Of a stretch of 47,293 bases of DNA, positions 1 through 10,506 are shown in pieces. Within the stretch, counting starts at the first letter, position 1, and each line of letters starts with the position of its first letter. Made by a program: the position numbers and the translations under genes. The notes beneath the pieces are model-generated. The model ran no database searches. It saw nothing but the letters and a program-made list of their open reading frames with translations, and had not been told where the DNA came from. This DNA is from Blattamonas nauphoetae (taxonomy: Eukaryota > Preaxostyla > Oxymonadida): the NCBI GenBank assembly GCA_033064195.1, contig JARBJD010000463.1, forward strand, positions 1 to 47,293, given 5' to 3'.

Positions 1-1
1 T

Positions 2-1540
2 TGCCTCATCATCGAAACTGAAAACAACCCCAACCAAATCTCGACATCGGGAAGCAGAGAGCAACCCCAGCGTTCTTCTCCTCAAAATTCGGAACAGTTT
101 AATCCCAAGAAAACGGAGGTTTGTTCCATTTACAGCGCACAAGACAACCCTGACCAAGAAAGTGATTTCGACAGTCTCTCTGTTCCAACCCGCAAACCCT
201 CCGATCTGTCTCGCATCTTGACGGGTCTCAAACCAGCAGATGATGTCTCCGACGCCCATTCAGCCGAGATGCAATTCGGTGTTGCTGCCCAATGCTAATC
301 AGATTCAAGGAAAGTGGATGGCTGGTTCAAGAGGCAGCTCAGCACAAACTGATCCCAACAGATACCGAGACCAAGATGAAAGCGTTCTTCTCTCCATTAA
401 ACTCACAGTGTTCATCTGACAAAGCGTTCGATGTAGAGAATACACCCGCTGTTCCTCTCTTCCTCCCATCTGAAAACCAGAGTATGACTCATTGCGAACT
501 CCCCACAATCTCCTCGGACGACGATAGGCCCGATCCCCGCGTGTTTGTGGAAGAAGGAAGTGAGCAGGATGACACTTCAAGAAACGACGATGACCCGTCG
601 CCTCTCGCCATCGGCAGAGACAGAGACAGACGACCCAAATACACAACAAGACACACCAACATCAGCTCCGGAATTGAATGAACTCGTCGTCACACCGATT
701 CCAGTCGTCTCCATCCCAAAATTCCCACTCGCTGTCATCTCATCGGTGACATGCTCAAATTGCCACAAACTCCCAGCGACACGAACGTGTATGTGTGCTG
801 ATTGTCTTCCATCTCGTGATCTCTGCCGTCATTGCTCTGCGACTCTTCACACTCAGGCGAGTCAATCCGACCAAAATGGTAGCAAGATCGAACAATCGAA
901 GAAACAAGCACCAAAACGTTTTCTGACCACATCGGTAGTCCTCACGTTCGCTCTTTCGTTCCAAAATGGGCGGAAAAGACGCTCGATCGAGCGAAGTCAA
1001 CTCTCACAATTCCTTTCTTCAAACGCCGTAAAGGGCGTCTTTCCCCAACCATCAAACCAATCAACCAGCATCATTTGATGGTGTGTGAGAATCTGTCGTG
1101 TCCACACCACACCACACGCAGAACACACAATCAAAATCTCAAGGATGGTCTGGATCTGATGGATGAGGACATCTCCACGCACCCGTACCTCTTCCAGTGT
1201 TCTCATTGTCAGACTGTCCTCTGCTACCACTGCTACGGCATCCACACCCAAAACTTCATTCTGACCATCACGAAGAGTACTTCATCGATCCCCTCGTGTT
1301 CTCCTTCGCTGTGATATCTGCGAATTGTACGAGGCTGATCGAATCTCCCAACATCGAAAGAATCCAAACGAACATCCGGAATGGATGACACTCGAGCCGT
1401 CTCGATCGATCCTTGCCAAGATAGCACCGTCTCTGAAGTCGTGCGGGCTGAGGATCTCCGACAACGAGGACCATCCATCGTCTGCGGGCGGTGTGACGTT
1501 TCACTTTCGAAGCGCAATGAAACAAAGTCTGGGAAATTAA
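2..1540 (+). pseudogene. B-box-like zinc-finger host gene, partial and frame-broken
   Basis: Coding signal enters from the left edge and can be followed to a TAA at 1538-1540, but it moves between reading frames several times. The readable parts are Ser/Asp/Pro-rich up to about 690. A B-box-like cluster follows at about 755-870, with Cys-x2-Cys, a PAT-x2-C-x-C step, a Cys-x2-Cys and a final Leu-His. A second cluster at about 1195-1240 reads C-x2-C-x4-C-x2-C, and a CDIC motif lies near 1318. B-box fingers are protein-interaction zinc modules, often in ubiquitin-linked proteins, so the function here is inference. Shifts lie near 290, 600, 1075, 1260 and 1310. They could mean a pseudogene, unrecognised introns or sequence errors. 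I see no clear GT-AG introns. Confidence 0.45.
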
Positions 1541-1703
1541 GTAGCTTACTCCCGCATTTTCGTATCTCTCAATTTTCGTTTTCTTTCCGTTAATCACATC
1601 ATATTTCGTTGAAAATTTAGAACAGACACTCTGACTGAAATGGCGGGATGTCGAGATGATTCAATTCGAGGAATCCTGAAAATCCAGATGGACGGATCAT
1701 GGG

Positions 1704-2003
1704 ATGACGATGCACGAGATGGAGAGCGAAGACGCCAGAACTCCAAAATATGTGATGTCATCGCAGGGCCAGAAGAGCTCGTCGTCGCGCTTTTCGACTC
1801 AGTCGGCAGCGAGCAGACTGACGGACGGAACTCAGAACTACGCAGACCGGCTGGAGTTTCAGAAAATGGCAGCGGAGCAGCTTCGGCAGCAGGCTGAGCT
1901 GAACGAATGCACATTCCAGCCAAACATTGGACACCCGAAGAAGGAGGGAAGGAGACACGTGCCTCCAAAGGACGAAAAGTGGGGACGCCGTCAAAGCAAA
2001 TGA
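1704..2003 (+). CDS. Short hypothetical protein with a charged ELNECTFQPN motif
   Basis: A 99-residue frame that is Ser/Gln-rich in its first half. It then has a probable short helix (RLEFQKMAAEQLRQQAELN) followed by ECTFQPN and a basic tail. Helix plus 'ECTFxP' ends recur in many protist coiled-coil proteins, so this may be the last exon or tail of a longer protein. An upstream frame from 1640 overlaps it in another phase, so the true start is uncertain. It lies 160 bases after the B-box-like gene on the same strand. No function can be assigned. Confidence 0.4.
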   Translation: MTMHEMESEDARTPKYVMSSQGQKSSSSRFSTQSAASRLTDGTQNYADRLEFQKMAAEQLRQQAELNECTFQPNIGHPKKEGRRHVPPKDEKWGRRQSK

Positions 2004-2286
2004 AAGGAAAGCATCGCATGGTGAACTGAACAAGGCGAAACTCAGGTTGAAATCTTAACTTGTTTTCTTGTTTTCTCACTTCACTTAGGTTTTTCATCTC
2101 TTGATTTGATGCTGTGTTGATTTATGTTTTGAAAAGTGAGGAGGGTTGATGAAATGAAAAGAGAACTGTCAAGTGGGAAGTAGAGTGGAAGATGGGAGTG
2201 GAGGTGTGTTTGGTTAAGGGAGGGTTAGACAAAGTGAGAAGAATTGAGGGCCTGATAATGGACGAACTGGGAAGACGAAAAACAAG

Positions 2287-2359
2287 CTCGATGTAGTCTA
2301 GTCGGCTAGGATAGAAGACTCTCACTCTTCAGACCCGGGTTCGATTCCCGGCATCGAGG
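2287..2359 (+). tRNA. tRNA-Glu (anticodon CTC)
   Basis: The cloverleaf is complete. The acceptor stem CTCGATG/CATCGAG pairs over 7 bp. The D-arm contains AGTCGGCTAGGAT. The anticodon stem GAAGA/TCTTC encloses loop CTCTCAC, giving anticodon CTC for Glu GAG codons. The T-arm CCGGG-TTCGATT-CCCGG carries a good box B, GGTTCGATTCC. A T-run at 2363-2367 after the gene suits RNA polymerase III termination. No intron and no encoded CCA are seen. Part of the gene, from the T-loop onward, is repeated at 9658 beyond the LINE. Confidence 0.93.
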
Positions 2360-2470
2360 TTCGTTTTTCGCCTTTTGCACCCCTTTTGCACTCTCCGTGC
2401 TCTAACTAACGTTTTCCGAGAAAATGGAGTCTCCACATCAAGATCTGACCGAAAAAGTGTCGATCATGTT
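2342..2470 (+). repeat. Left direct repeat flanking the LINE (tRNA tail plus ~110 bp)
   Basis: From the tRNA T-loop (ATTCCCGGCATCGAGGTTCG) through GTGTCGATCA this stretch matches 9658-9789 at roughly 85% by eye. Both copies share TTTTCCGAGAAAATGGAGTC and CAAGATCTGAC. It looks like an old, long target-site duplication. Alternatively, the two copies could be the 5' starts of two LINEs that both follow a tRNA end. Confidence 0.6.
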
Positions 2471-4388
2471 GATCGCACCAAAGCCGGTCAATATGGCACT
2501 CTCCCTCCTCATGACCACGATCAACCGCGCAAAATGCCTCGCCTGAGAACTGCACCTCTTCTTTTCTCATACACTGCCTTCGACACCCCAACCAACCCCT
2601 CCCAACACGATGCTCCAAACTCCACACACCACCCACCCCTCACCTCACCAACCCGCATTTCTTCAGTTATCTTTTCGCAGGAAGCAGACACCTCCTTCTC
2701 TGCAGCTATTCCGTCGATACGAACACAGTCCAGACAACTTTCATCTTGTCAATCCAACTATCGTTCATTTACCCCGCATCGGCCAAACAAGCCGTATCAC
2801 TCGATTCCTATCCATATTCTTCATCCCATCAACAGCGTCACTATCTTCCCAGATCCCCTATCCTCGGAATGTCCATTCGAATCGGATCGTTCTCTCTTCC
2901 CCAACCCGTCAACAAAACTCGTCTACCCTCCCTCTGACGATGCGAAACAAGATCCTTGGTGGGGATCGGGACTGGCTCCTTCCAGTTTCCACCCATCCAC
3001 CACCCCTCAACTGCCCTCACCCGACCGTCCCCGACCACCTAAATACCCCCAACCGCCCCGACAACTCACTCTCCGACGCTCCAGCATGGAGAGAGAGGAG
3101 CCTTCGACGAAAGTCACAACGAACCAACCATCAGCGAAGCAACAAAGAAAGAAAACGAACAAAAATTCCGGGAGCGATTCGGACTACAAAAGATGATTGG
3201 TTCGATTGGAACTTCTTCCTCGTCCAGGAGCAAAAGAAAAAGAAAAATCACAACAGCAACTGGACAACCCCATCGCTCAGCCCAGAGCCGAAACCTCAAA
3301 GAAGGACGAAGAGGCCACTTCAATTCAGGTGGGAAGGGAAGATGATCAGGAGGAAGGAGAAACAGTAGAGGAGGAAGGAGAGACAGGAAACTTTCAAAGC
3401 AGAACAGAGGAAGAGGAGAACACCAACCAATCTTCTATCCAACCAAACTCTTCAGTCGAATCCACGCATTCGCCCCATCCTCCCAATTCAGCTGAAAGAA
3501 CGCTTCGTCAACGGGACCCGGTGACAAAGCAAGCAATCACCGGGAACCGCCTCAAATCGAACTTTTCACACCCACTCAACTCAACATCCTCCCAAACTCC
3601 CAAAGAAAGACAGAAACAATCCCCAAAACTCCCAAACCGTCGCCGTCCCCAAAACGAGTCGGAAAATCACCAGTTCCGATCCATCAACCTCCTCTCACTC
3701 CAATCAGTCCATTACCTCTCGTATACGACTCAGACATCGCAAACCAATTCCAAATGAGATTAAAGAGTGAGACAGGGAGGGAGAGACAGAAACAGAAAAA
3801 AGAAGGGCAGAAAGAAACCTCAACTCGACAGCGAATCAAACGATACCTCCGACTCAGAAAATCAGTCCCTTGGGTCCATTAGGAGTAGAAAGAGATTGTC
3901 CCACGCCGGCCTCTTCCTCTTCACAGGAAGAATCCACAACCTCGGCATCCAACCAAACACTCTCTCAACAGCCAAACAGCACCAATTACCAATCAAATGA
4001 CAATACATCTGCAAAAACTGGAACAGTAGTCATTTCAACTCAAAAGTGACCGAAGGAGGAACGGAAACGGAGGAACAGAAGAAAATCGAGAAGAGACAAA
4101 GACAAGTCGAACAACTCAAGAATCATATCCTCAGAAGAGTCAAAGCAACACCAATAGCTGAAAGCTCAACGCAAACCGAAGCAACGAACCCACAACAACT
4201 CAAAAGACAGGAAACGTCCAGATGACAATGGACAGCTTCTTTGAGGTCCAAAGCGAACAAGCCCTCCTCTAGAGCAAACCGAACCACCCCTTCCACCACA
4301 CATCGTCAACCAACTCTATCAACCAACGTTCATCACAAACAACATCGACTTCACCAACTCCTTCAACTCCACCACCAACATATTCACA
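2471..4388 (+). pseudogene. LINE 5' region: low-complexity, frame-broken leader or ORF start
   Basis: Three successive frames (2375-3196, 3197-3757, 3767-4000) carry Pro/Ser/Thr/Asn- then Lys/Glu-rich sequence without a recognisable domain. They hand over to one another in different phases, which suggests a decayed long ORF, although biased base composition can also keep frames open. Most of the strand is A/C-rich. No promoter or zinc finger is recognised. It lies between the left direct repeat and the charged repeat frame and is assigned to the LINE by position only. Confidence 0.35.
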
Positions 4389-6230
4389 GTGTCGCAACCG
4401 ACGATGAACATGTTCTTCGAAACGGAAGAGGAGGGAATGGCGAAAGATGAATGGGAAATAGAATGGCTCGGAGGGGACATCGACTCAAACGGAATCCAAG
4501 AAGATGAACAAGCCAAACAATACCAATACGAGAACGACTTCATCAGAAAGAGGGACATCGCACTCAATTGGGAATGGCAACATGGGAATTCGCCTGAGAT
4601 GGGATTTACAACAGAACACTTTGGGAAAACGGAGAATGAAACTGAAATGAGCGGGAAAAGGGAATGTGGGACAGATACGATGGTGAAAGTGGAGAGCGGG
4701 CTGGATATGATTGGGAAAGTGGAGAGCGAGTCAGTTGCGATTAGGAAAGTAGAGAGCAGGACAGATTCGATTGGGACAGTGGAGAGCGGGTCAGAAATGA
4801 TGAAGAAAGTGGAGAGCGAGTCAGATACAACGGGAAAAGTGGAGAGCGAGTCAGTTGCGATTAGGAAAGTAGAGAGCAGGACAGATTCGATTGGGACAGT
4901 GGAGAGCGGGTCAGAAATGATGAAGAAAGTGGAGAGCGAGTCAGATACAACGGGAAAAGTGGAGAGCGGGTCAGATGGGATTGGGAAAGCGAAGAGCGAG
5001 TCAGTTGCGATTGGGAAAGTGGAGAGCGGGTCAGATACAACGGGGAAAGTGGAGAGCGGGCCAGATACAACGGGGAAAGTGGAGAGCAGGTCAGTGACAA
5101 GGGGGAAAGTAGAAAACGGAACCAGATCGATTGAACGAATGGAAGGTGAACGGGACAAGCTCACGAGTGTGAAGATGAATTTGAACGAACCAATCAAAAG
5201 GAAAGAAAACAGAACTACACCTCTGACATTCCAGGGGCAATCCGAAACAAAGATACAAGCCGACACGGACGACTGGCTTTCAAAACTCGAAAGGGCCGCA
5301 GCGGAGGACACACTCCCCATCACCCAAGCCCGGAAAGACAAACACCCCCAACAAAAAGGAGTTGAAAAGAATCTGGACAGTTCTTTCCAGGAACAGCTGG
5401 AGGAGTTGGTGAACCGAAGGAAGGAGGTGGAGAACATGTGGATGAGTCGGAAACTCAGTGTGAAGCAGGTAGAAGATAGAAAGGGTCTGATGACAGTCAA
5501 TCGAACAGAGATTGCAGGGAATGTGAAGAGCGGTGAGGAAGCGAATCAAAGAGAGGATGAGAAGCTTCTGAGCTGGGTGAAGATGCTCATAGAGACAATG
5601 AAGATCTGGAACAGCATCAACTTCAAGAAGCTGATGGGAAACCTTGAGTTGAAGGAGGGCCAAACTTTTTGGAGGACAAAGAGATGGGGAGAAGACAAAG
5701 TGATGAAAGTTGAATCGCTTGCAACCGCGACGATCCGAAAGCTCCTGCCAATCCTTGGCATCGCTCCAAACACATCCCTCCCTAATTACATCCTCCATCT
5801 CCCATTGAACGAACTCTCTCGCGAACACATTGAACTCATCAACACCCACACAACGACTAGCACAGAATACACATTCGTGATTGCGAAAGCATGGAACCGA
5901 ATCAAAGCGCCAGAAAAGAAGATTGGACAGCCTGTCACGCTGAGAGAGAAAGAGTTCGCTCACTCCAAGGCACTTCAGTCACTCGATCCGTCCGAAGGAC
6001 ACAGCCTCCCCAACACAGTCCAAATCCCAATCCCGACATTCAAGCAACCACAAGAAGCCTCACATCTCCGCCCAGCAGACCTCCCACCATTCAACCCAAC
6101 GAATGGCTACACAAGTTGGAGTGAAGACCTAACGACACAGCATCTTCACGGAGGTAGGACACTCCTTGCCCACCTCCTCTCCAAAGCAATGATCGCCTCG
6201 CAGACACAAACTGGTCGCGAGAGGAGATAG
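4389..6230 (+). CDS. LINE charged N-terminal frame with decapeptide repeats
   Basis: A 613-residue frame, Glu/Lys/Ser-rich. Residues about 97-245 are a run of ten-residue units of the type GKVESxSDTT. After that comes a charged, probably helical part (about 290-440) and a Pro-rich C-terminus. The last part (ATIRKLLPILGI, then LNELSREHIELINTH) looks folded. It ends eight bases before the frame that leads into the reverse transcriptase, in another phase, so it is either a separate ORF1-like protein or the N-terminal half of one broken polyprotein. An RNA-binding role would be usual for such a LINE region, but no motif shows it. Confidence 0.5.
   Translation: MSQPTMNMFFETEEEGMAKDEWEIEWLGGDIDSNGIQEDEQAKQYQYENDFIRKRDIALNWEWQHGNSPEMGFTTEHFGKTENETEMSGKRECGTDTMVKVESGLDMIGKVESESVAIRKVESRTDSIGTVESGSEMMKKVESESDTTGKVESESVAIRKVESRTDSIGTVESGSEMMKKVESESDTTGKVESGSDGIGKAKSESVAIGKVESGSDTTGKVESGPDTTGKVESRSVTRGKVENGTRSIERMEGERDKLTSVKMNLNEPIKRKENRTTPLTFQGQSETKIQADTDDWLSKLERAAAEDTLPITQARKDKHPQQKGVEKNLDSSFQEQLEELVNRRKEVENMWMSRKLSVKQVEDRKGLMTVNRTEIAGNVKSGEEANQREDEKLLSWVKMLIETMKIWNSINFKKLMGNLELKEGQTFWRTKRWGEDKVMKVESLATATIRKLLPILGIAPNTSLPNYILHLPLNELSREHIELINTHTTTSTEYTFVIAKAWNRIKAPEKKIGQPVTLREKEFAHSKALQSLDPSEGHSLPNTVQIPIPTFKQPQEASHLRPADLPPFNPTNGYTSWSEDLTTQHLHGGRTLLAHLLSKAMIASQTQTGRERR
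4678..5126 (+). repeat. 30-bp coding minisatellite (about 14-15 units)
   Basis: Units of 30 bp read GGGAAAGTGGAGAGCG plus a variable half and encode KVESxSDxxG-type decapeptides. A four-unit block of 120 bp, starting near 4730, is repeated with no difference that I see starting near 4850, which shows recent block duplication. The period is a multiple of three, so the frame is kept. It lies inside the LINE's first long frame. Confidence 0.85.
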
Positions 6231-6238
6231 ATGAGCTG

Positions 6239-9234
6239 ATGTGGAAGCTGTCGTCGATCCCGTCAGAGCTGAAAGCCAGAACGCACAAACCAAAGAGGAA
6301 GACCGAAGAGAGGACAGTGAGGCTGAGCCAAGAAGAGACATTGAACCGAGCAGTGAAGAAGTGGGAGAACTTGGTGGCAAGAGGGAAGACGAGCTCCATC
6401 ACGAAAGAGATCGAGGACATGAATGCCGGTCGCACACAGTCACTCTCCTTCGACGAAGTGAAGCAAAGAATCACAGCCCTCCACAACGATGAGGACAGGA
6501 AGGCCCTCTATCTCAGTGTCAACAGGAGGACAAGGGAACAAGTGCGCAGTGGAGAGAAACTGGAGATCAGGAACGCGACCAATGGTCTCAACTCGAACTC
6601 CACACCCTCGCTCGACGGCCTCACAGCTGAGTTCGTCAAGAGATGCTGCCGAAACGACAAGATCGTGGAGGACCAATTGGGCAATCTCATCTCTCTCTGC
6701 CTCGAAAGGAACTATCTCCCTCAAGCGTGGTGCGTGTGCAGGATGGTCGGGATCCCGAAAACAGATGGGAAGATCAGACCGATCGCTGTCCAACACACCT
6801 TGCGGAAACTTATGGCTCGCCTACTCCTCGAACGGAACAAGGGTTGGTTGCAGAGGCACACCTCCCAAGACAAGTCGGGGTGGGTGTGAGGAACGGCAGG
6901 AGCGTGGTTGTTGATGCGGTGGAGCATGCCATCGACGAGGCAATCCAACAGAGAACCACACAGTTCATCGTCATGCTTGACATGTCCAATGCCTTTCAGA
7001 ATGTCCGAAGACAACAACTCCTCAACAAGCTGGCAGACATCGAGGACTACGACGCTGAACTCTTGCACTTCATCAGAAATTCCTTCGAGCAAGAGACCCT
7101 CATCCTCAGTCGAGGCGAGGAGACAGCAGCGATCCCAAACAGCCGCGGTGTCCAGCAGGGATGTCCACTATCTCCATCCCTCTTTGCCTTCTACATCACT
7201 GAACCAATGAGGCAAGCTGAAGCTGGCGGAGCAACGGCATGGGGTTACCTCGACGACCTTGTCCTCATGGCGAACTCGGAAGCCCAACTCAACCGCAGCC
7301 TGACCAAGCTCTCAACATCCCTCACTGCACACGGCCTCACCCTCAATCCAACGAAGACGGTCATCATGTCAGTCGTCGATGGCGTCCCCTCAACCAAACC
7401 GATCAACGTGCTCGGTCACTCCTCGAACATCGGCCAAGCTTCTTGGTACGATCGTGACCAACGACCAGCAAACCAGAGACAACTTCTTCATGGAGCGAGT
7501 GGAGAGAATCAAGTCGACGCTTCCCAAGGTCTCCTCCTCAGTCACCAAGCACACTTGCATCTCCTCCGTCAATCCATCTCCTCCAAACCCCTTCACATCC
7601 TCGCCACCACCTTCATCTCAGAGGAAGCCCTCATCTCCGCAGACACCACCATCACCTCCCACCTCTCAAATCTCTTCAACATCCCTGATGCCCAACAGTT
7701 CCTCATCCACCTCCCAATCAAAGAAGGAGGACTCGGCATCCCCTCATTCGTTCAGACAGCCCTTCCATCACTCATCTGTTCACACGCATCGCTCCACCCA
7801 GAGATGTGGGAAGCCGATCACATCCAGAGAGCGAAGGTCGACCTCGAGTCAAGGGACACACAACCATCCTTCTCGACTTCGAAACCAGTAATGAGGATGA
7901 TCACACACTTGACGAAGGAAGAGTACGATGCAGCGAGACAGGGTCAGAAGCAGTTGAGAGAGCTCATGACGAAGGAGGAAACAGCAGCGAAGCTGTCATT
8001 GCTGTCCGTCCACCAACAGAACAAGCACAATGTGATCAAGTCAGCTGAGAATCAGAAGTGGCGGTCCACACTTCCAGTAGACAGGTACCACAAGATAAAC
8101 AACAACGTCTTCAGGTGCGCGCTGGACAATCTCTTTCTGAAACCTCCCTCTCCTTCTCGGAGGCCACCCGTTTCAACATGGACTCCAACCCACACACACA
8201 CGCACCCACCCAACTCCGTTGTCCTGCATGCCAGTGTGAAATGCTGGAAGACCACGCCGGCTGCTGCAAGCGAACCAGCAGTGAGAGACTCGCAAGGCAT
8301 CACGCCATCAAGTTCCTGCTTGCGCAGACACTCAAGGAGATCCCGTCAATCACTGTGAGAACCGAGACCAAGATGGGAAGAGACGATGAAGATGCAAATG
8401 AAGAAGCAAACACAATAGCCGATCTTCAACTCAGAGTCACCACTGGCTACACCAAACACCGCTTCGTCCGAGACATCCTCGGAATCAAAGACGATGGCCA
8501 AAGGATCCTTGAGTTCGGACTTGATCTCGTGATACCACAAGACTTCACAAGCAGATCACACACAGAGAGGGATGATGGACCCGAAAGGCAGAGTCAAGGA
8601 AGCAGAGAGGAAGAAGGAAAGGAAGTACAGCAGAGCGGGCCAAAGCCACACAGTCATCGGCATTGGCTTGAGCGACCACGGCCACTCAGGCCCCAACGCC
8701 TCACTCTTCTTCGACTTCATCAAACAGCTTGCTATCGAAAGGAAGATACCCAACCCACTCCCCACCTTCTTCACCCAAGTATCAGTCATCATGGAACTCG
8801 TTCGCTCCCACATGGAACAGACATACATCAAGACGCTCAGCCATCTTGCTAGGAGGAAGGAAGAAGAAAAGAAAGCGCACTGTTGGGATCGAAATGGACA
8901 TAGAATCATTCAACCTCATCACTTCAGTCACCGGAGACTCACTCCACAACACTTCAATCACACTCATCAACAACACTACACACAACAACCCCACACTTCA
9001 CAAGGCAAACACCACACATCACCTTCAAATCACACCACCTCAACCCATCACCTCACCATCCCCCACTTCACCTCACACACCGGAGCACCAAACACCCCCA
9101 CCTCCCCTCCCCACCACTCCACTCCCTCACCCATCACAGCAACGCCCAACCCAAGACTAACACAAACCAAACTTCGTCTAGGAAAGGGTATGTTGCTGCA
9201 GATGGACGGCGGAGATTCGAAACACAGAATATAG
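6239..9234 (+). pseudogene. LINE reverse transcriptase with zinc knuckle and RLE-like region, frameshifted
   Basis: Reverse transcriptase blocks are clear in order: GIPKTDGKIRPIAV (about 6750), FIVMLDMSNAFQNV (about 6966, first catalytic Asp), SRGVQQGCPLSPSLFAFYI (about 7142), GYLDDLVLMA (about 7243, catalytic YLDD instead of the common FADD) and GLTLNPTKTVIM. Downstream lies a thumb-like part (LPIKEGGLGIPS), then a knuckle C-x2-C-x(8)-C near 8222-8260 followed by an HH pair. Next is an acidic ADLQLRVTT-type core near 8417 that may be the PD-(D/E)xK nuclease, and a conserved tail (VIGIGLSDHG, about 8655). Coding moves between frames near 6880, 7420, 7540, 8120 and 8570, so this copy is dead unless the shifts are assembly errors. 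The enzyme nicks DNA and copies its RNA at the nick. Confidence 0.8.
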
Positions 9235-9657
9235 AAGAAGACGAAGGCAAACAGGACGAAGACGATGCCTATTGCAAGGAAGAGAAGGGCCAGAAGGAAG
9301 GAAAGAAGGAAGGACATGATCAAGAGAAGCCCAAAGAAGGAACAACGGAAGACAGAGACAAGGAGGAAGCAGAAGAAGTGGCACAGCGCGAGAGAAACAA
9401 CCGAGTGCCTGGCCTCGGCACCGGACCGCCAGCAGGAGTCCCTCTCTACCCCCCAAACTCATTCTTTTCCCTTCTCCCATCTCCCCCCAGGCTTTGCGAG
9501 CAGAGCGGATCGAGCGAGAAGCACAAAAGCACAATCATCAAGCACCCACCAGACAATAGAAAGCATAAGTCAGAATAAAACCAATTTCACACTCTTTATT
9601 GTTCATCTTAGTTTCCATTCTCATCTCATTTGATCCAGCCCACTTCGAAATGTACCC
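9235..9657 (+). other. LINE 3' untranslated region
   Basis: No convincing protein is seen. The first half is A/G-rich, the second half C/T-rich. AATAAA occurs near 9575, but no poly(A) or simple repeat tail is present at the 3' junction (about 9657), where ATTCCCGGCATCGAGG begins. Confidence 0.45.
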
Positions 9658-9789
9658 CATTCCCGGCATCGAGGTTCGTTTTTTCGCGTTTTTGTCCTCT
9701 TTTTTGCACTCCCCACGCTCTTACTAACATTTTCCGAGAAAATGGAGTCTCCATATCAAGATCTGACAGAAAAAAGTGTCGATCAATCT
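9658..9789 (+). repeat. Right direct repeat flanking the LINE (3' part of tRNA-Glu and beyond)
   Basis: It starts exactly in the tRNA T-loop sequence (ATTCCCGGCATCGAGG), so it holds only the last ~17 tRNA bases, then follows the same ~110 bp that trail the intact tRNA at 2360-2470. Just downstream (9811-9828) ATCGAACCCGGGTCTGAA is the antisense of the tRNA-Glu segment TTCAGACCCGGGTTCGAT, ending at the same T-loop point. Confidence 0.65.
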
Positions 9790-10506
9790 GATCCGTCCAA
9801 CAACCGACTATCGAACCCGGGTCTGAAAAGTACATCCCCCTTCACAACCGCTAAACATCTCTACTGATCTTTGTCAATCAACCCACCGTTCATACAACCC
9901 CCTCATCCGACAAACTCGACACCAATCTTCATCTCTTTCTTTCAGTCTTCTTCGACGTCTCCAATCGTATATTCACTCCCTGAATGATGATCTTAGTCCG
10001 TGACCTTCACAGTGGATCAATGACGGTGTTAAATGGAGTATTTCTCCAACATCTCTGCAAAAATCGAAAGAAACGCACAAGCTGTTCAACTCGGCTCGAA
10101 GACAACATCCGTCCATTATACATCATTCGGTGTTATTTTTGTTGATATGTGGTCAATCTGTTGCAAGTTGAAGTGGGGTCCGAAAACTGTTGTGATGGTC
10201 CGGAAAAGTCAACTGAGGGAAGCAGAAAGGGAAGTGAGATGCTTGGGATGCACAAATTGCATTTTTCGAGAATCGTAGTCGAAAACAAACAACTTTCTTT
10301 CCCTCCAAAAGCAACTCACCGAAATCATGAAGTCCGAAGCCAAAGTCAACAATCTATTCGAATCTCCCTCATTGCGACCAATCAACGGTGCTGTGTTGCA
10401 ACCGCACGGGAGCCTTCTTGGAGTTGTGTTGGGTGATACCGAAGTGAGGGATTGCGTGTCTCTCAAAGCCGACTGTTTGGAAGACGATTCTGTGGAAGGA
10501 TGCCTG
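9790..10506. other. Intergenic stretch with weak coding signals
   Basis: Besides the antisense tRNA scrap at 9811-9828 I see only short frames on both strands (for example 10209-10466 minus and 10033-10278 plus), none with a domain. It may hold the downstream end of the minus-strand coiled-coil gene. Confidence 0.4.

Larger units (their letters stand above)
2471..9657 (+). mobile_element. RLE-type non-LTR retrotransposon (LINE), degenerate, next to tRNA-Glu
   Basis: The element has a 5' region rich in Pro, Ser and Thr codons (2471-4388), a charged repeat-bearing frame (4389-6230), a reverse transcriptase plus zinc-knuckle and nuclease-like region (6239-9234), and a 3' tail with AATAAA near 9575. 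No poly(A) tail is present. Direct repeats of about 125 bp flank it, and its 3' junction falls in the T-loop of a tRNA-Glu sequence. A single downstream enzyme region with a Cys-x2-Cys/His-Cys knuckle after the RT, and no APE nuclease seen, fits the RLE group, whose known families (R2, NeSL, Dong) are site-specific. Several frameshifts make this copy inactive. A second, rearranged fragment of the family is at 15.8-17.0 kb. Confidence 0.75.

Noticed and set aside
4319-5500. 393-residue minus-strand ORF opposite the LINE repeats
   Set aside because: It is the mirror of the 30-bp coding repeats and has no domain; the plus strand continues into LINE sequence.
8556-8909. Minus-strand 117-residue ORF with a hydrophobic look in the LINE
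   Set aside because: It is a shadow of the LINE nuclease-tail coding region on the plus strand.
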